A stretch of DNA of 64,000 nt from Amycolatopsis eburnea (GTDB taxonomy: Bacteria; Actinomycetota; Actinomycetes; Mycobacteriales; Pseudonocardiaceae), in assembly GCF_003937945.1 (NCBI RefSeq), contig NZ_RSEC01000036.1, positions 310,001 through 374,000 of the forward strand, written 5' to 3'. Position 1 is the first letter of the stretch; each line of letters starts with the position of its first letter. The position numbers and the translations under genes are program-made. Below, one piece after another: positions 1-6,753 of this stretch. A model generated the notes under the pieces. That model saw nothing but the letters and a program-made list of their open reading frames with translations. It was not told the DNA's origin and searched no databases.

Positions 1-1
1 G

Positions 2-139
2 CGCGCGGTGAAGATCTGGCGGGCCACCGAAGACCGGCCGGGGCTGCCGCGGCCGCTGCGGCGAGCCGGGCAGCTCGTCCGGCGGAGCTTCACGCGCGCC
101 TGGCGCTGGGCCCGGAACCGCGACGCCGAACCCTGGTGA
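2..139 (+). CDS. C-terminal fragment of an unidentified protein
   Basis: An open frame enters from the left edge and stops with TGA at 137-139, giving 45 residues that end in a basic, tryptophan-rich tail (RAWRWARNRDAEPW). No domain can be recognised from so little sequence. It is on the same strand as the next gene, whose GTG start lies 21 bases downstream, so the two may be co-transcribed. The other frames are also open here because of the high GC content, so frame choice rests mainly on the well-placed stop. Confidence 0.45.
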   Translation, partial: RAVKIWRATEDRPGLPRPLRRAGQLVRRSFTRAWRWARNRDAEPW

Positions 140-160
140 CAGCCCGGCTAACCTGCCGTC

Positions 161-1132
161 GTGGCGGTACTCCCCGACGACCTCTCCTCCGCGCTCGACG
201 AAGAGCTGGCCAGGCACCCCGTGGCCCGGCTGGCCCAGTCCGTCGACCGGCTCAGCGCGCGCTACCGCCAAGGTGACGCCGCGACCTCGCCGATCCTGAC
301 CTCCGAAGCCGACGTCGCCGCGTACGCCGGCTACCGGATGCCGGCCACCTACGCCGCCGTACACGCTGTGCTCGCCGAAGCCGCTTCGCGCGCGCCGGGC
401 TTCGAGCCGCGTACGCAGGTCGACGTCGGCGGCGGGACCGGGGCGGCGGTGTGGGCGGCCGCGTCGGTGTGGCCGTCGCTCACCAAGTGCACCGTGCTGG
501 AGCAGGTCGCCGGGGCGATCGGGCTGGGGAAGCGGCTGGCCGCGAACGCGGTCCAGGCGCCGGTCCGGGACGCGGAGTGGCGGCGCGGGCTCGTCGACCC
601 CACCGCCCCCGCGCCCGAAGCCGATCTCGTCACGCTCTCCTACGTGCTGGGCGAGCTGCCGGACGCCACCCGCCCCGATGTCGTGCGCTGGCTGGCGGCG
701 AAGGCCGGGGCGGTCGCGCTGATCGAGCCGGGCACTCCCGCGGGTTACGAGCGGATCCGTGCCGCCCGCGCCCAGCTGATCGAACTCGGCCTGCACGTCG
801 TCGCGCCCTGCCCGCACGACGCGGCGTGCCCGATCGTGCCCGGTGAAGACTGGTGCCACTTCGCCGCGCGTCTTCCCCGCTCGGGCCTGCACCGGCGGCT
901 CAAGACGGGCACGCTCGGCTTCGAGGACGAGAAGTTCGCGTACGTCGTCGCGGGGCGGTTCGAGCCGGAGCGGCCGGACGCGCGGATCATCCGGCACCCG
1001 AAGAAGCACAAGGGCTGGGTCGCGCTCGACCTGTGCACCGCCGACGGCCTGAAGCCGGGCGTCGCGGTCTCGAAGAAGCAGGGCCCGCGGTACCGCGCGG
1101 CCCGCGATGCGGAATGGGGTGACGTCTGGTGA
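161..1132 (+). CDS. Rsm22-like small ribosomal subunit rRNA methyltransferase
   Basis: This 323-residue protein has an N-terminal helical part followed by a class I SAM-binding fold with the glycine-rich loop VDVGGGTGAA near residue 88. A cysteine cluster (CPHDAACPI, then WCHF, residues about 220-236) precedes a basic C-terminus containing HPKKHKG. Rsm22-family proteins combine a methyltransferase fold with a conserved cysteine motif thought to hold an Fe-S or metal site, and act on the small ribosomal subunit. Translation starts at GTG 161. The stop overlaps the start of the next gene by four bases (GTGA), so the two are translationally coupled. The exact substrate cannot be read from sequence. 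Confidence 0.82.
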   Translation: MAVLPDDLSSALDEELARHPVARLAQSVDRLSARYRQGDAATSPILTSEADVAAYAGYRMPATYAAVHAVLAEAASRAPGFEPRTQVDVGGGTGAAVWAAASVWPSLTKCTVLEQVAGAIGLGKRLAANAVQAPVRDAEWRRGLVDPTAPAPEADLVTLSYVLGELPDATRPDVVRWLAAKAGAVALIEPGTPAGYERIRAARAQLIELGLHVVAPCPHDAACPIVPGEDWCHFAARLPRSGLHRRLKTGTLGFEDEKFAYVVAGRFEPERPDARIIRHPKKHKGWVALDLCTADGLKPGVAVSKKQGPRYRAARDAEWGDVW

Positions 1133-1701
1133 CGGTCATCGCGGAGATCAGCGTGTCGGCCGACGGGATCGTGGCCGGGCCGGACACCAGCGCCGAGCAC
1201 CGGCTGGGCAAGGGTGGCGACCTGCTGCACGAGTGGCTGTTCGACGGCACCGAAGCCGACGGCGAAGTCGCGGCGAAGCTGTTCGAGGGCACCGGGGCGT
1301 TCGTCGTCGGCCGGACGATGTTCGACGTCGGCATCGACGTCTGGGGCGACGACGGCACGTTCGAGAAGCCGGTCTTCGTCGTCACGAACCGGCCGCACGA
1401 CCCGGTCGTCAAGGGCCCGACGACGTTCACCTTCGTCACCGAAGGCATCGAAAGCGCCTTGGCGCAGGCAAAAGCCGCGGCCGGCGCGGACAACGTCGTC
1501 GTCATGGGCGGCGGCACCACCCTGCGGCAGTTCCTGAGCGCCGGGCTGGTCGACGAACTGCGCCTGCACGTGGTCCCGCTGCTCTTCGGCCACGGCGTCC
1601 GGCTCTTCGACGGCCCCGCGGGCGAGCACGTCCGGCTGGAGCGCACCGCCGTCAGCGAGACGCCGAACGCGACCCACCTGACCTTCCGCGTGCTCCGCTA
1701 A
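1129..1701 (+). CDS. dihydrofolate reductase-like (RibD C-terminal domain) protein
   Basis: The 190-residue product has the RibD_C/DHFR-like fold: an N-terminal strand with the family pattern SADGIVAGPD, a central nucleotide-binding strand GAFVVGRTMF, and a late VVVMGGGTTLRQFL loop that normally contacts NADPH. Actinomycetes carry many such proteins, and most are uncharacterised reductases rather than folate enzymes. It is coupled to the upstream Rsm22-like gene through a GTGA overlap. It converges with the next gene, whose stop codon overlaps its own by four bases. Confidence 0.85.
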   Translation: MTVIAEISVSADGIVAGPDTSAEHRLGKGGDLLHEWLFDGTEADGEVAAKLFEGTGAFVVGRTMFDVGIDVWGDDGTFEKPVFVVTNRPHDPVVKGPTTFTFVTEGIESALAQAKAAAGADNVVVMGGGTTLRQFLSAGLVDELRLHVVPLLFGHGVRLFDGPAGEHVRLERTAVSETPNATHLTFRVLR

Positions 1702-2534
1702 GGCATCCGCACGGTCCGCAGGAACTCCGGGAGCAGCCACGGCCGCCGCCCGGAGATGCGGACCCCGCCGGTCAGGACCGCGCGGGCCTTCGAAATCCGG
1801 CCGAACATCATCGGGACCAGCACCGCCGGGTCGAAGCGCAGGCGCACGTCCGCCGTGCCGTCCGGTTCCTCGAAGCGCAGCCGTCCGTGTTGCAGCGCCA
1901 GCACACCCGGCTTCGTGTACGCCGACCGGAACTCGACCGCGATCCGCCGGGGTGACGGCGTCGCGTCGTCGAGCAGGCTCCCCATGTCGTTGCGCACCAT
2001 GCCGAACAGGAACAGCTCCAGGAACATCGCCTCGTACCGCGCCGGGACCGGCCACGGCCGGCCGAGCGCGCGGGCGATGTCGAGGCCGTGCAGCAGCATC
2101 TCGTTGACCAGGTGCGCGAGGACGCCGGCCACCGGGACGCGCGAACCGCCCAGCCACCACACCGGTTTCTCCGGATCGAGGTCGGCGCTGACCAGCAGGA
2201 CCTCGGCGATGTCCGCGCGCAGCCGCTCGGCCAGGCGGACCGGGTCGCGCTCGGGGTACAGCTCGAGGGCGAGCGCGTTCATCCGCGAGATCGTGTCGAC
2301 GCTGGCCGAGTCGATCGGCTCTTCGAGGCCCGGCAACGGCAGCGGGCCGCCGTCGCCGCGGATCATCGCCGTGTACATCAGCGCGATCATCCCGACGTGC
2401 GACGCCGTTTCGGCGATCGACCACTCGCCCAGCGACCTCGCGCGCGCGTCCGGCACGCTCGCCACCAGGTCCGCGAACCGGCCGCCGACGTCCGGCAGGG
2501 CCGCGCGGACCGACTCCCACTGTTCGACCGTCAC
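1698..2534 (-). CDS. maleylpyruvate isomerase N-terminal domain (mycothiol-dependent, DinB-like) protein
   Basis: The 278-residue protein begins with a DinB/MDMPI-type four-helix domain: SLGEWSIAETASHVGMIALM near residues 35-55 and HLVNEMLLHGLDIARALGRPW near 140-160 carry the spaced histidines that bind metal in this superfamily. The C-terminal third (VRLRFDPAVLVPMMFGRISK) resembles an SCP2-like domain. Family members are mycothiol-dependent isomerases or transferases, although most are of unknown substrate. The gene stands alone and converges with the reductase gene on its left. Confidence 0.78.
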   Translation of the reverse strand: MTVEQWESVRAALPDVGGRFADLVASVPDARARSLGEWSIAETASHVGMIALMYTAMIRGDGGPLPLPGLEEPIDSASVDTISRMNALALELYPERDPVRLAERLRADIAEVLLVSADLDPEKPVWWLGGSRVPVAGVLAHLVNEMLLHGLDIARALGRPWPVPARYEAMFLELFLFGMVRNDMGSLLDDATPSPRRIAVEFRSAYTKPGVLALQHGRLRFEEPDGTADVRLRFDPAVLVPMMFGRISKARAVLTGGVRISGRRPWLLPEFLRTVRMP

Positions 2535-2598
2535 AGCCTTCGACGGTAAGGCGCCGGGACACCGGCCGGGTCTCCGAAGGTGCGGTTATCTTCTGCGG

Positions 2599-3933
2599 AT
2601 GGCCCGGTTGCTGCCCCGGTCGACCCGGTGGCGGGTCGCCCTCTTCGCTTCGCTCGCGTCCGCGCTCGTGCTCGGCCTCGGGTCGTACTGGTTCGTCAAC
2701 GCGCTGCGCGACGGCCTCGAAGCCGCCGCCAACCGGCTCGCCAACGAGAAGGCGGAGGCGATCGCCGCGCTGCTCGACGCCAAGGTCACGCCCACCGCCG
2801 TGGCCGCGCAGCTCGGCTACGGCGGCTACTGGATCACCCGCGACAAGGGGCCGGACAACGGCTGCCCGGCCGACCCTGGCACCGGCGCGAGAGTCGGGCA
2901 GGCCTTCGTCTACGCGCCCGATTGCGTGCTCGGCTGGCCCTTCGGCGGCGAGAACACCGTCGTGTCGCAGTCCGGGACCACCGACGGGAAGCACTTCGTC
3001 CAGGCGTCGGCGCCGCTCGACCCGATCGGCCTCGAAACCGTCGCCACCGCCCAGCGGATCCTCTGGGGCGGGGTACCGGCGGCCGCGCTGCTCGTCGGCG
3101 GCGTCGCCTGGTTCGCGGTCCGGCGCTCGCTGCGCGCGGTGGGCGCGATCCGCGCCGAGGTGGACGGGATCCGCGCACAGGACCTCGGCCGCCGCGTGCC
3201 GGTGCCCGACTCCGGCGACGAGATCACCGCGCTCGCCGTGACGATGAACGAGATGCTGGCCCGGCTCGACCGGTCGGTCCGGCGGCAGAGCCGGTTCACC
3301 GCGGACGCGTCGCACGAGCTGCGCACCCCGCTGGCGTCGATGCGCACCCAGCTCGAAGTGCAGCTCGCCCACCCCGACCGGCTCGACTGGCGCCACAGCT
3401 TCGAAAACGCCGTGCTCGACGTGACGCGGATGGAGGCGCTGGCGAGCGACCTGCTGCTGCTCAGCAAGCTGGACGCGGACCAGCCCGCCGGCCGCGAACC
3501 GGTCGCGCTGGCGGACGTCGTGACCGGGCACGTCGCCGCGCGGCTGCCCCGGGACGGCGTCGAGGTGCGCACGGAAATCGAAGCCACGCCGGTGGTCCGG
3601 GGCCACGCGGGACGGCTCGAGCGCGTGCTGCGCAACCTCGCCGACAACGCCGAGCGGCACGCGGAGAGCCGCGTGACGATCACGCTTTCCGCGACCGGCG
3701 GCGAGGCCGTGCTGACCGTTCAGGACGACGGCCCCGGCATCCCGGCCGAGCACCGCGAAGCAGTCTTCGACCGGTTCGTGCGGCTCGACGCCGACCGCGC
3801 TCGCGACGACGACGGCGGCTCCGGGCTGGGCCTGGCGATCGCGGCGGAGATCGCGCGGACGCACGGCGGCACGCTGCGCGTCACCGAAAGCACGTCCGGC
3901 GCGCGTCTGGAACTCCGCTTGCCGCTTGCCTGA
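2599..3933 (+). CDS. membrane sensor histidine kinase of a two-component system
   Basis: This is a 444-residue kinase. Two transmembrane segments (about residues 12-36 and 157-175) flank an extracytoplasmic sensor loop, followed by HAMP (RRSLRAVGAIRAEVDGI), a DHp helix with phospho-acceptor His in ASHELRTPLASMRTQ (about residue 238), and an HATPase domain with N box LRNLADNAERHA, DDGPGIP and GSGLGLAI. ATG 2599 is chosen because it begins the first membrane helix; the open frame extends far upstream only as antisense to the neighbouring gene. No response regulator gene is next to it, which is unusual for this class. A phased repeat that looks like a response-regulator site lies immediately 3'. 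Confidence 0.93.
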   Translation: MARLLPRSTRWRVALFASLASALVLGLGSYWFVNALRDGLEAAANRLANEKAEAIAALLDAKVTPTAVAAQLGYGGYWITRDKGPDNGCPADPGTGARVGQAFVYAPDCVLGWPFGGENTVVSQSGTTDGKHFVQASAPLDPIGLETVATAQRILWGGVPAAALLVGGVAWFAVRRSLRAVGAIRAEVDGIRAQDLGRRVPVPDSGDEITALAVTMNEMLARLDRSVRRQSRFTADASHELRTPLASMRTQLEVQLAHPDRLDWRHSFENAVLDVTRMEALASDLLLLSKLDADQPAGREPVALADVVTGHVAARLPRDGVEVRTEIEATPVVRGHAGRLERVLRNLADNAERHAESRVTITLSATGGEAVLTVQDDGPGIPAEHREAVFDRFVRLDADRARDDDGGSGLGLAIAAEIARTHGGTLRVTESTSGARLELRLPLA

Positions 3934-3967
3934 AGACTTCTTCAGGCTGCTTAAGCTCCGGTTCAGC
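3929..3967. promoter_or_regulatory. phased TTCAG repeats, possible response-regulator operator
   Basis: The end of the kinase gene and the gap before the DUF2079 gene contain an 8-bp inverted repeat (CCTGAAGA / TCTTCAGG, 3929-3946). It continues into direct repeats TTCAG at 3941, TTAAG at 3951 and TTCAG at 3962, spaced 10 and 11 bp. Helically phased direct repeats of this kind are typical of OmpR-family response regulators. Inference: the missing partner of the adjacent kinase binds here and controls the DUF2079 gene. Confidence 0.45.
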
Positions 3968-3989
3968 GTGGCGCCAAGAGCATCCCGCC

Positions 3990-5306
3990 ATGCTGATCGA
4001 CTTCGCGCCTTCCCCGGCGCGCCCGCGCGAAACCCGCGCGCTCCCCTACGCCGTCGCCGCGGTCGCGTTCGCCGGGTACGCGGCCTGGTCGCTGCAGCGG
4101 CTCCGGACGTTCGACGCGAGCGGCTTCGACCTGGGGATCTTCGAACAGGCCGTGCGGTCCTACGCGCACGGGCACTGGCCGGTGTCGGACCTGCTCGGCC
4201 CCAGCGCGCCGACGCTCGGCGACCACTTCCACCCGATCCTCGCGCTGGTGGCGCCGTTTTACCTGCTCTGGCCGTCGCCGGGGTGCCTGCTGGTGGCGCA
4301 GGCCCTGCTGTTCGCGCTGTCGGCCGTGCCGGTGACGCGGTGCGCGATCGAGGTGCTCGGCCGTCGTCGCGGTGTGGTCGTGGGTGCGGGGTACGTGCTG
4401 TCGTGGGGGCTGCTGTCCGCGGTGAACTTCGACTTCCACGAGGTCTGCTTCGCCGTGCCGATGCTGGCGTTCACCGCCGAGCACCTGCTGCGCGAGCGGT
4501 GGCGGGCCGCGGTCTGGTGCGCGCTGCCGCTGGTGCTGGTCAAGGAGGACCTGCCGCTGACGCTCGCGGCCGTCGGCGTGGTGCTGGTGCTCAACCGGCA
4601 GCGACGGCTCGGCTGGGCGGTCGTCGTGTTCGGCGTCGTCACGTCGGCGGCGTTGTTCCTGGTCGTGCTGCCGGCGCTGAACCCGGCGGGCGCGTACGCC
4701 CACGGCGGCGGCTTCGACCCGTTCGGCGGCGCGATCGTGAAGGTGTCGATGCTGCTGGCCCTGCTGGTACCGATGGCGTTCGCGGCACTGCGGTCGCCGG
4801 TGCTGCTGCTCGCGGTGCCGACGCTGGCGTGGCGGCTGGTGGCGGCGAACGACCGGTACTGGGGCCTGGGCTACCACTACAGCGCGGTGCTGATGCCGAT
4901 CGCGTTCCTCGCGGGCCTGCACGGCGCCCGGCGCGTCGCCCGGCTGCTGCCCGCGTGCGCGCTGGTCGCCGGACTGGCGTCGCTGGGGCTGCAGGCGGCG
5001 CACCTGACCAGCGGCGTCTGGACGCCGGCGCAGCGCGCGGGCATCGACGCGGTCCTCGCCCGCATCCCGGACGGCGCCACCGTCCTGGCGTCCAACCGGC
5101 TGGCCCCGCGGCTGACGTCCCGCTGCACGGTGCTGTTCTTCGACGGCGTGAACGCGTCGCGGCCGGAGTGGGTGGTGGTGGCGAACCCGGAGCAGTCGTG
5201 GCCGACCACGCTGGCGACGAAGGCGGCGGCGCTGGAAGAGCTGGAAAGCACGGGGTACCTGCGCGTCGACGGGACGGACGCCGTCGTGCTGCTCCACCGT
5301 GAGTAG
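3990..5306 (+). CDS. DUF2079 multi-pass membrane protein
   Basis: The 438-residue product has about ten hydrophobic helices and the DUF2079 signature near the N-terminus: AAWSLQRLRTFDASGFDLG, then FEQAVRSYAHGHWP and LGDHFHPILALVAPFY. DUF2079 proteins resemble GT-C-type integral membrane glycosyltransferases, and the conserved acidic and His residues in the first loop are present, but no substrate is known. The start is ATG 3990, 56 bases after the kinase stop. The intervening repeat suggests control by the neighbouring two-component system. Confidence 0.85.
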   Translation: MLIDFAPSPARPRETRALPYAVAAVAFAGYAAWSLQRLRTFDASGFDLGIFEQAVRSYAHGHWPVSDLLGPSAPTLGDHFHPILALVAPFYLLWPSPGCLLVAQALLFALSAVPVTRCAIEVLGRRRGVVVGAGYVLSWGLLSAVNFDFHEVCFAVPMLAFTAEHLLRERWRAAVWCALPLVLVKEDLPLTLAAVGVVLVLNRQRRLGWAVVVFGVVTSAALFLVVLPALNPAGAYAHGGGFDPFGGAIVKVSMLLALLVPMAFAALRSPVLLLAVPTLAWRLVAANDRYWGLGYHYSAVLMPIAFLAGLHGARRVARLLPACALVAGLASLGLQAAHLTSGVWTPAQRAGIDAVLARIPDGATVLASNRLAPRLTSRCTVLFFDGVNASRPEWVVVANPEQSWPTTLATKAAALEELESTGYLRVDGTDAVVLLHRE

Positions 5307-5316
5307 GGAACTCGCA

Positions 5317-5358
5317 GCGGTAACCGGCCAGTCGGGGGGCGTGCCGGCCGGTTACCGC
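5317..5358 (+). terminator. hairpin terminator of the DUF2079 gene
   Basis: Eleven bases after the stop, a perfect 13-bp inverted repeat (GCGGTAACCGGCC at 5317-5329 and its complement at 5346-5358) encloses a 16-nt loop. There is no U-tract, as is common in actinomycetes. Confidence 0.6.
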
Positions 5359-5441
5359 CGCAGTGAGGAAGAGGGGACCCCGCGCCAGGAATGACGCGCG
5401 GCCCCCGGCTTCACCCGATCGAGTGACGAGCGCCCCGAGGC

Positions 5442-5502
5442 GGCCTTGGTTGCGTCTTGCGCACCGAAGGCCGCCTTGGGTGCGCAAGACACAACCAAGG
5501 CC
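5442..5502. repeat. hairpin repeat, family C
   Basis: Two 24-base arms (5442-5465 and 5479-5502) are inverted copies with a single mismatch around a 13-nt loop. The arm core is CTTGGTTGCGTCTTGCGCAC. The element fills the junction between the convergent DUF2079 and lipoprotein genes and is suited to act as a bidirectional terminator. The right flank contains another partial copy of the GGCCTTGG word in inverted form. Confidence 0.7.
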
Positions 5503-5519
5503 ACATTGGGGCGCTTGGG

Positions 5520-6113
5520 TCAGGACGGGTCGGCGAGGATGCCGTTCACGTACGAACCCGGGTGGGTCGCCGCGTCCTGGCGGAGGACCGGCAGGTCGGG
5601 CAGCCAGGCCGCGGACAGCGCCCGGGTCGAGCCCGGCGGGATCGTGTTCAGCTTCGACGGCGTCCAGGCCGGCTGCCCGTCCGCCGGCTTCAGCACCGTG
5701 ATCGTCGCCGAGGCCGTCGTGCCCGCGGTGACCTCGTTGTACTTCACGCCGTTGTCGACGCGCGGCAGGTGGTACACCGGGCCGAACGCCGGCTCGTCCG
5801 GGCCGACGAGGTCGACGCCCGGGACGCCGTACAGGCCGCACGTGTGGTCCGTCGTGTTCCGGTACGTCAGCGGGATGTCGTACTGGCCCGGCGCGTCGTT
5901 CTTCTCGGCCGGCTTGCCCAGCAGGACCTCCAGGTCGGCCGTCGTGCACCGCGGGGTCGCAGTCGACGCCGCGGCCACCCCGCCGCCGGCCGGAGCCGCC
6001 GCCGCGCCGTTCGCGGCACCCGCCGCGGGTGCCGGAGCCGCCGTGGACGTGCCGCACGCCGCCAGCAGGAAGGCCCCCGCCGCCGTGCCGATCCCGATCA
6101 AGATGCGCTTCAC
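5520..6113 (-). CDS. secreted lipoprotein with DUF4232 domain
   Basis: The 197-residue product starts with a lipoprotein signal: basic KR, a hydrophobic stretch and the lipobox FLLAACGT, so Cys at about residue 18 is lipidated. An Ala/Pro/Gly-rich linker (about 20-50) leads to a DUF4232 domain with conserved cysteines (RCTTADLEV and DHTCGLYG) and the late SYVNG segment. DUF4232 domains are exported actinobacterial proteins of unknown role. The start is GTG 6113, preceded by GGGAGGGG at good spacing; the longer open frame upstream belongs to antisense sequence. It lies 20 bases behind a second DUF4232 gene, so the two form a pair. Confidence 0.85.
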   Translation of the reverse strand: MKRILIGIGTAAGAFLLAACGTSTAAPAPAAGAANGAAAAPAGGGVAAASTATPRCTTADLEVLLGKPAEKNDAPGQYDIPLTYRNTTDHTCGLYGVPGVDLVGPDEPAFGPVYHLPRVDNGVKYNEVTAGTTASATITVLKPADGQPAWTPSKLNTIPPGSTRALSAAWLPDLPVLRQDAATHPGSYVNGILADPS

Positions 6114-6133
6114 GTGGAATCCCCTCCCGAAGT

Positions 6134-6622
6134 TCAGTTGCCGACCGGCGTGACCTGGACGGTGTCGCCCTTCACCGGCGCCCCCGCCGGCCACGCGACG
6201 CTCACCGGCTGGCCGTACGGCCCGGTCGGCAGGTCGAACGTGACGAATTCGGCGGCCGCGGGCGCCCCTGCCGAGCGCTGGACGATCCGGGACACCGCCG
6301 GGTGCCCGGCACGCAGGTTCACCGGAAGCACCTCGGAAGCGTCCGTCGTCACCGCGATCGGCAGCCGCTGCCCGCCGGCGAGGAAGCCCACCGCCGTCGG
6401 CGCGCCCTCGAGCTTGCAGTTCGTGTTCGGCGACGCCGCCGTGTAGGTGAGCACGTAGGCCTCGTGCCCGGCCGCGTGCGCCGGGTCGTGGGCCACGGTC
6501 ACGCGGACGTCCGAGGCGCCGCACGGGTGGTCGCTCGGCATGGCGTTCGCCACCCCGCCCGCCACCAGCAGCCCACCGGCCGCCAGACCCCCGGCGATCA
6601 GCGCGGTTCCAGCTCGCTTCAT
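6134..6622 (-). CDS. secreted DUF4232 protein
   Basis: This is a 162-residue protein with a Sec signal peptide (MKR followed by a long Ala/Gly/Leu segment ending AGGVANA-MP, cleavage near residue 27). A single DUF4232 domain follows with cysteines in HPCGASDV and TNCKLEG. Unlike its downstream partner it has no lipobox and should be released or wall-associated. The two genes are tandem paralogues, probably co-transcribed. The 131 bases upstream of its start separate it from the CHAT gene; no clear promoter motif was seen there. Confidence 0.85.
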   Translation of the reverse strand: MKRAGTALIAGGLAAGGLLVAGGVANAMPSDHPCGASDVRVTVAHDPAHAAGHEAYVLTYTAASPNTNCKLEGAPTAVGFLAGGQRLPIAVTTDASEVLPVNLRAGHPAVSRIVQRSAGAPAAAEFVTFDLPTGPYGQPVSVAWPAGAPVKGDTVQVTPVGN

Positions 6623-6753
6623 GGTCGTCCTCCCTCGTTCCGTGCTCGACTGGACTCACCGGGAGAGATGCCCGGCCACCCCACGGGGATGCGCCGCGAT
6701 GCGATCGATCACCGGAAAGCAACCTTCAAGATCGCCGGACGTCGAAAAGAGTG

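Noticed and set aside
1756..2598. Upstream extension of the sensor kinase frame
   Set aside because: It runs antisense through the MDMPI-like gene. The kinase's first membrane helix starts at ATG 2599.
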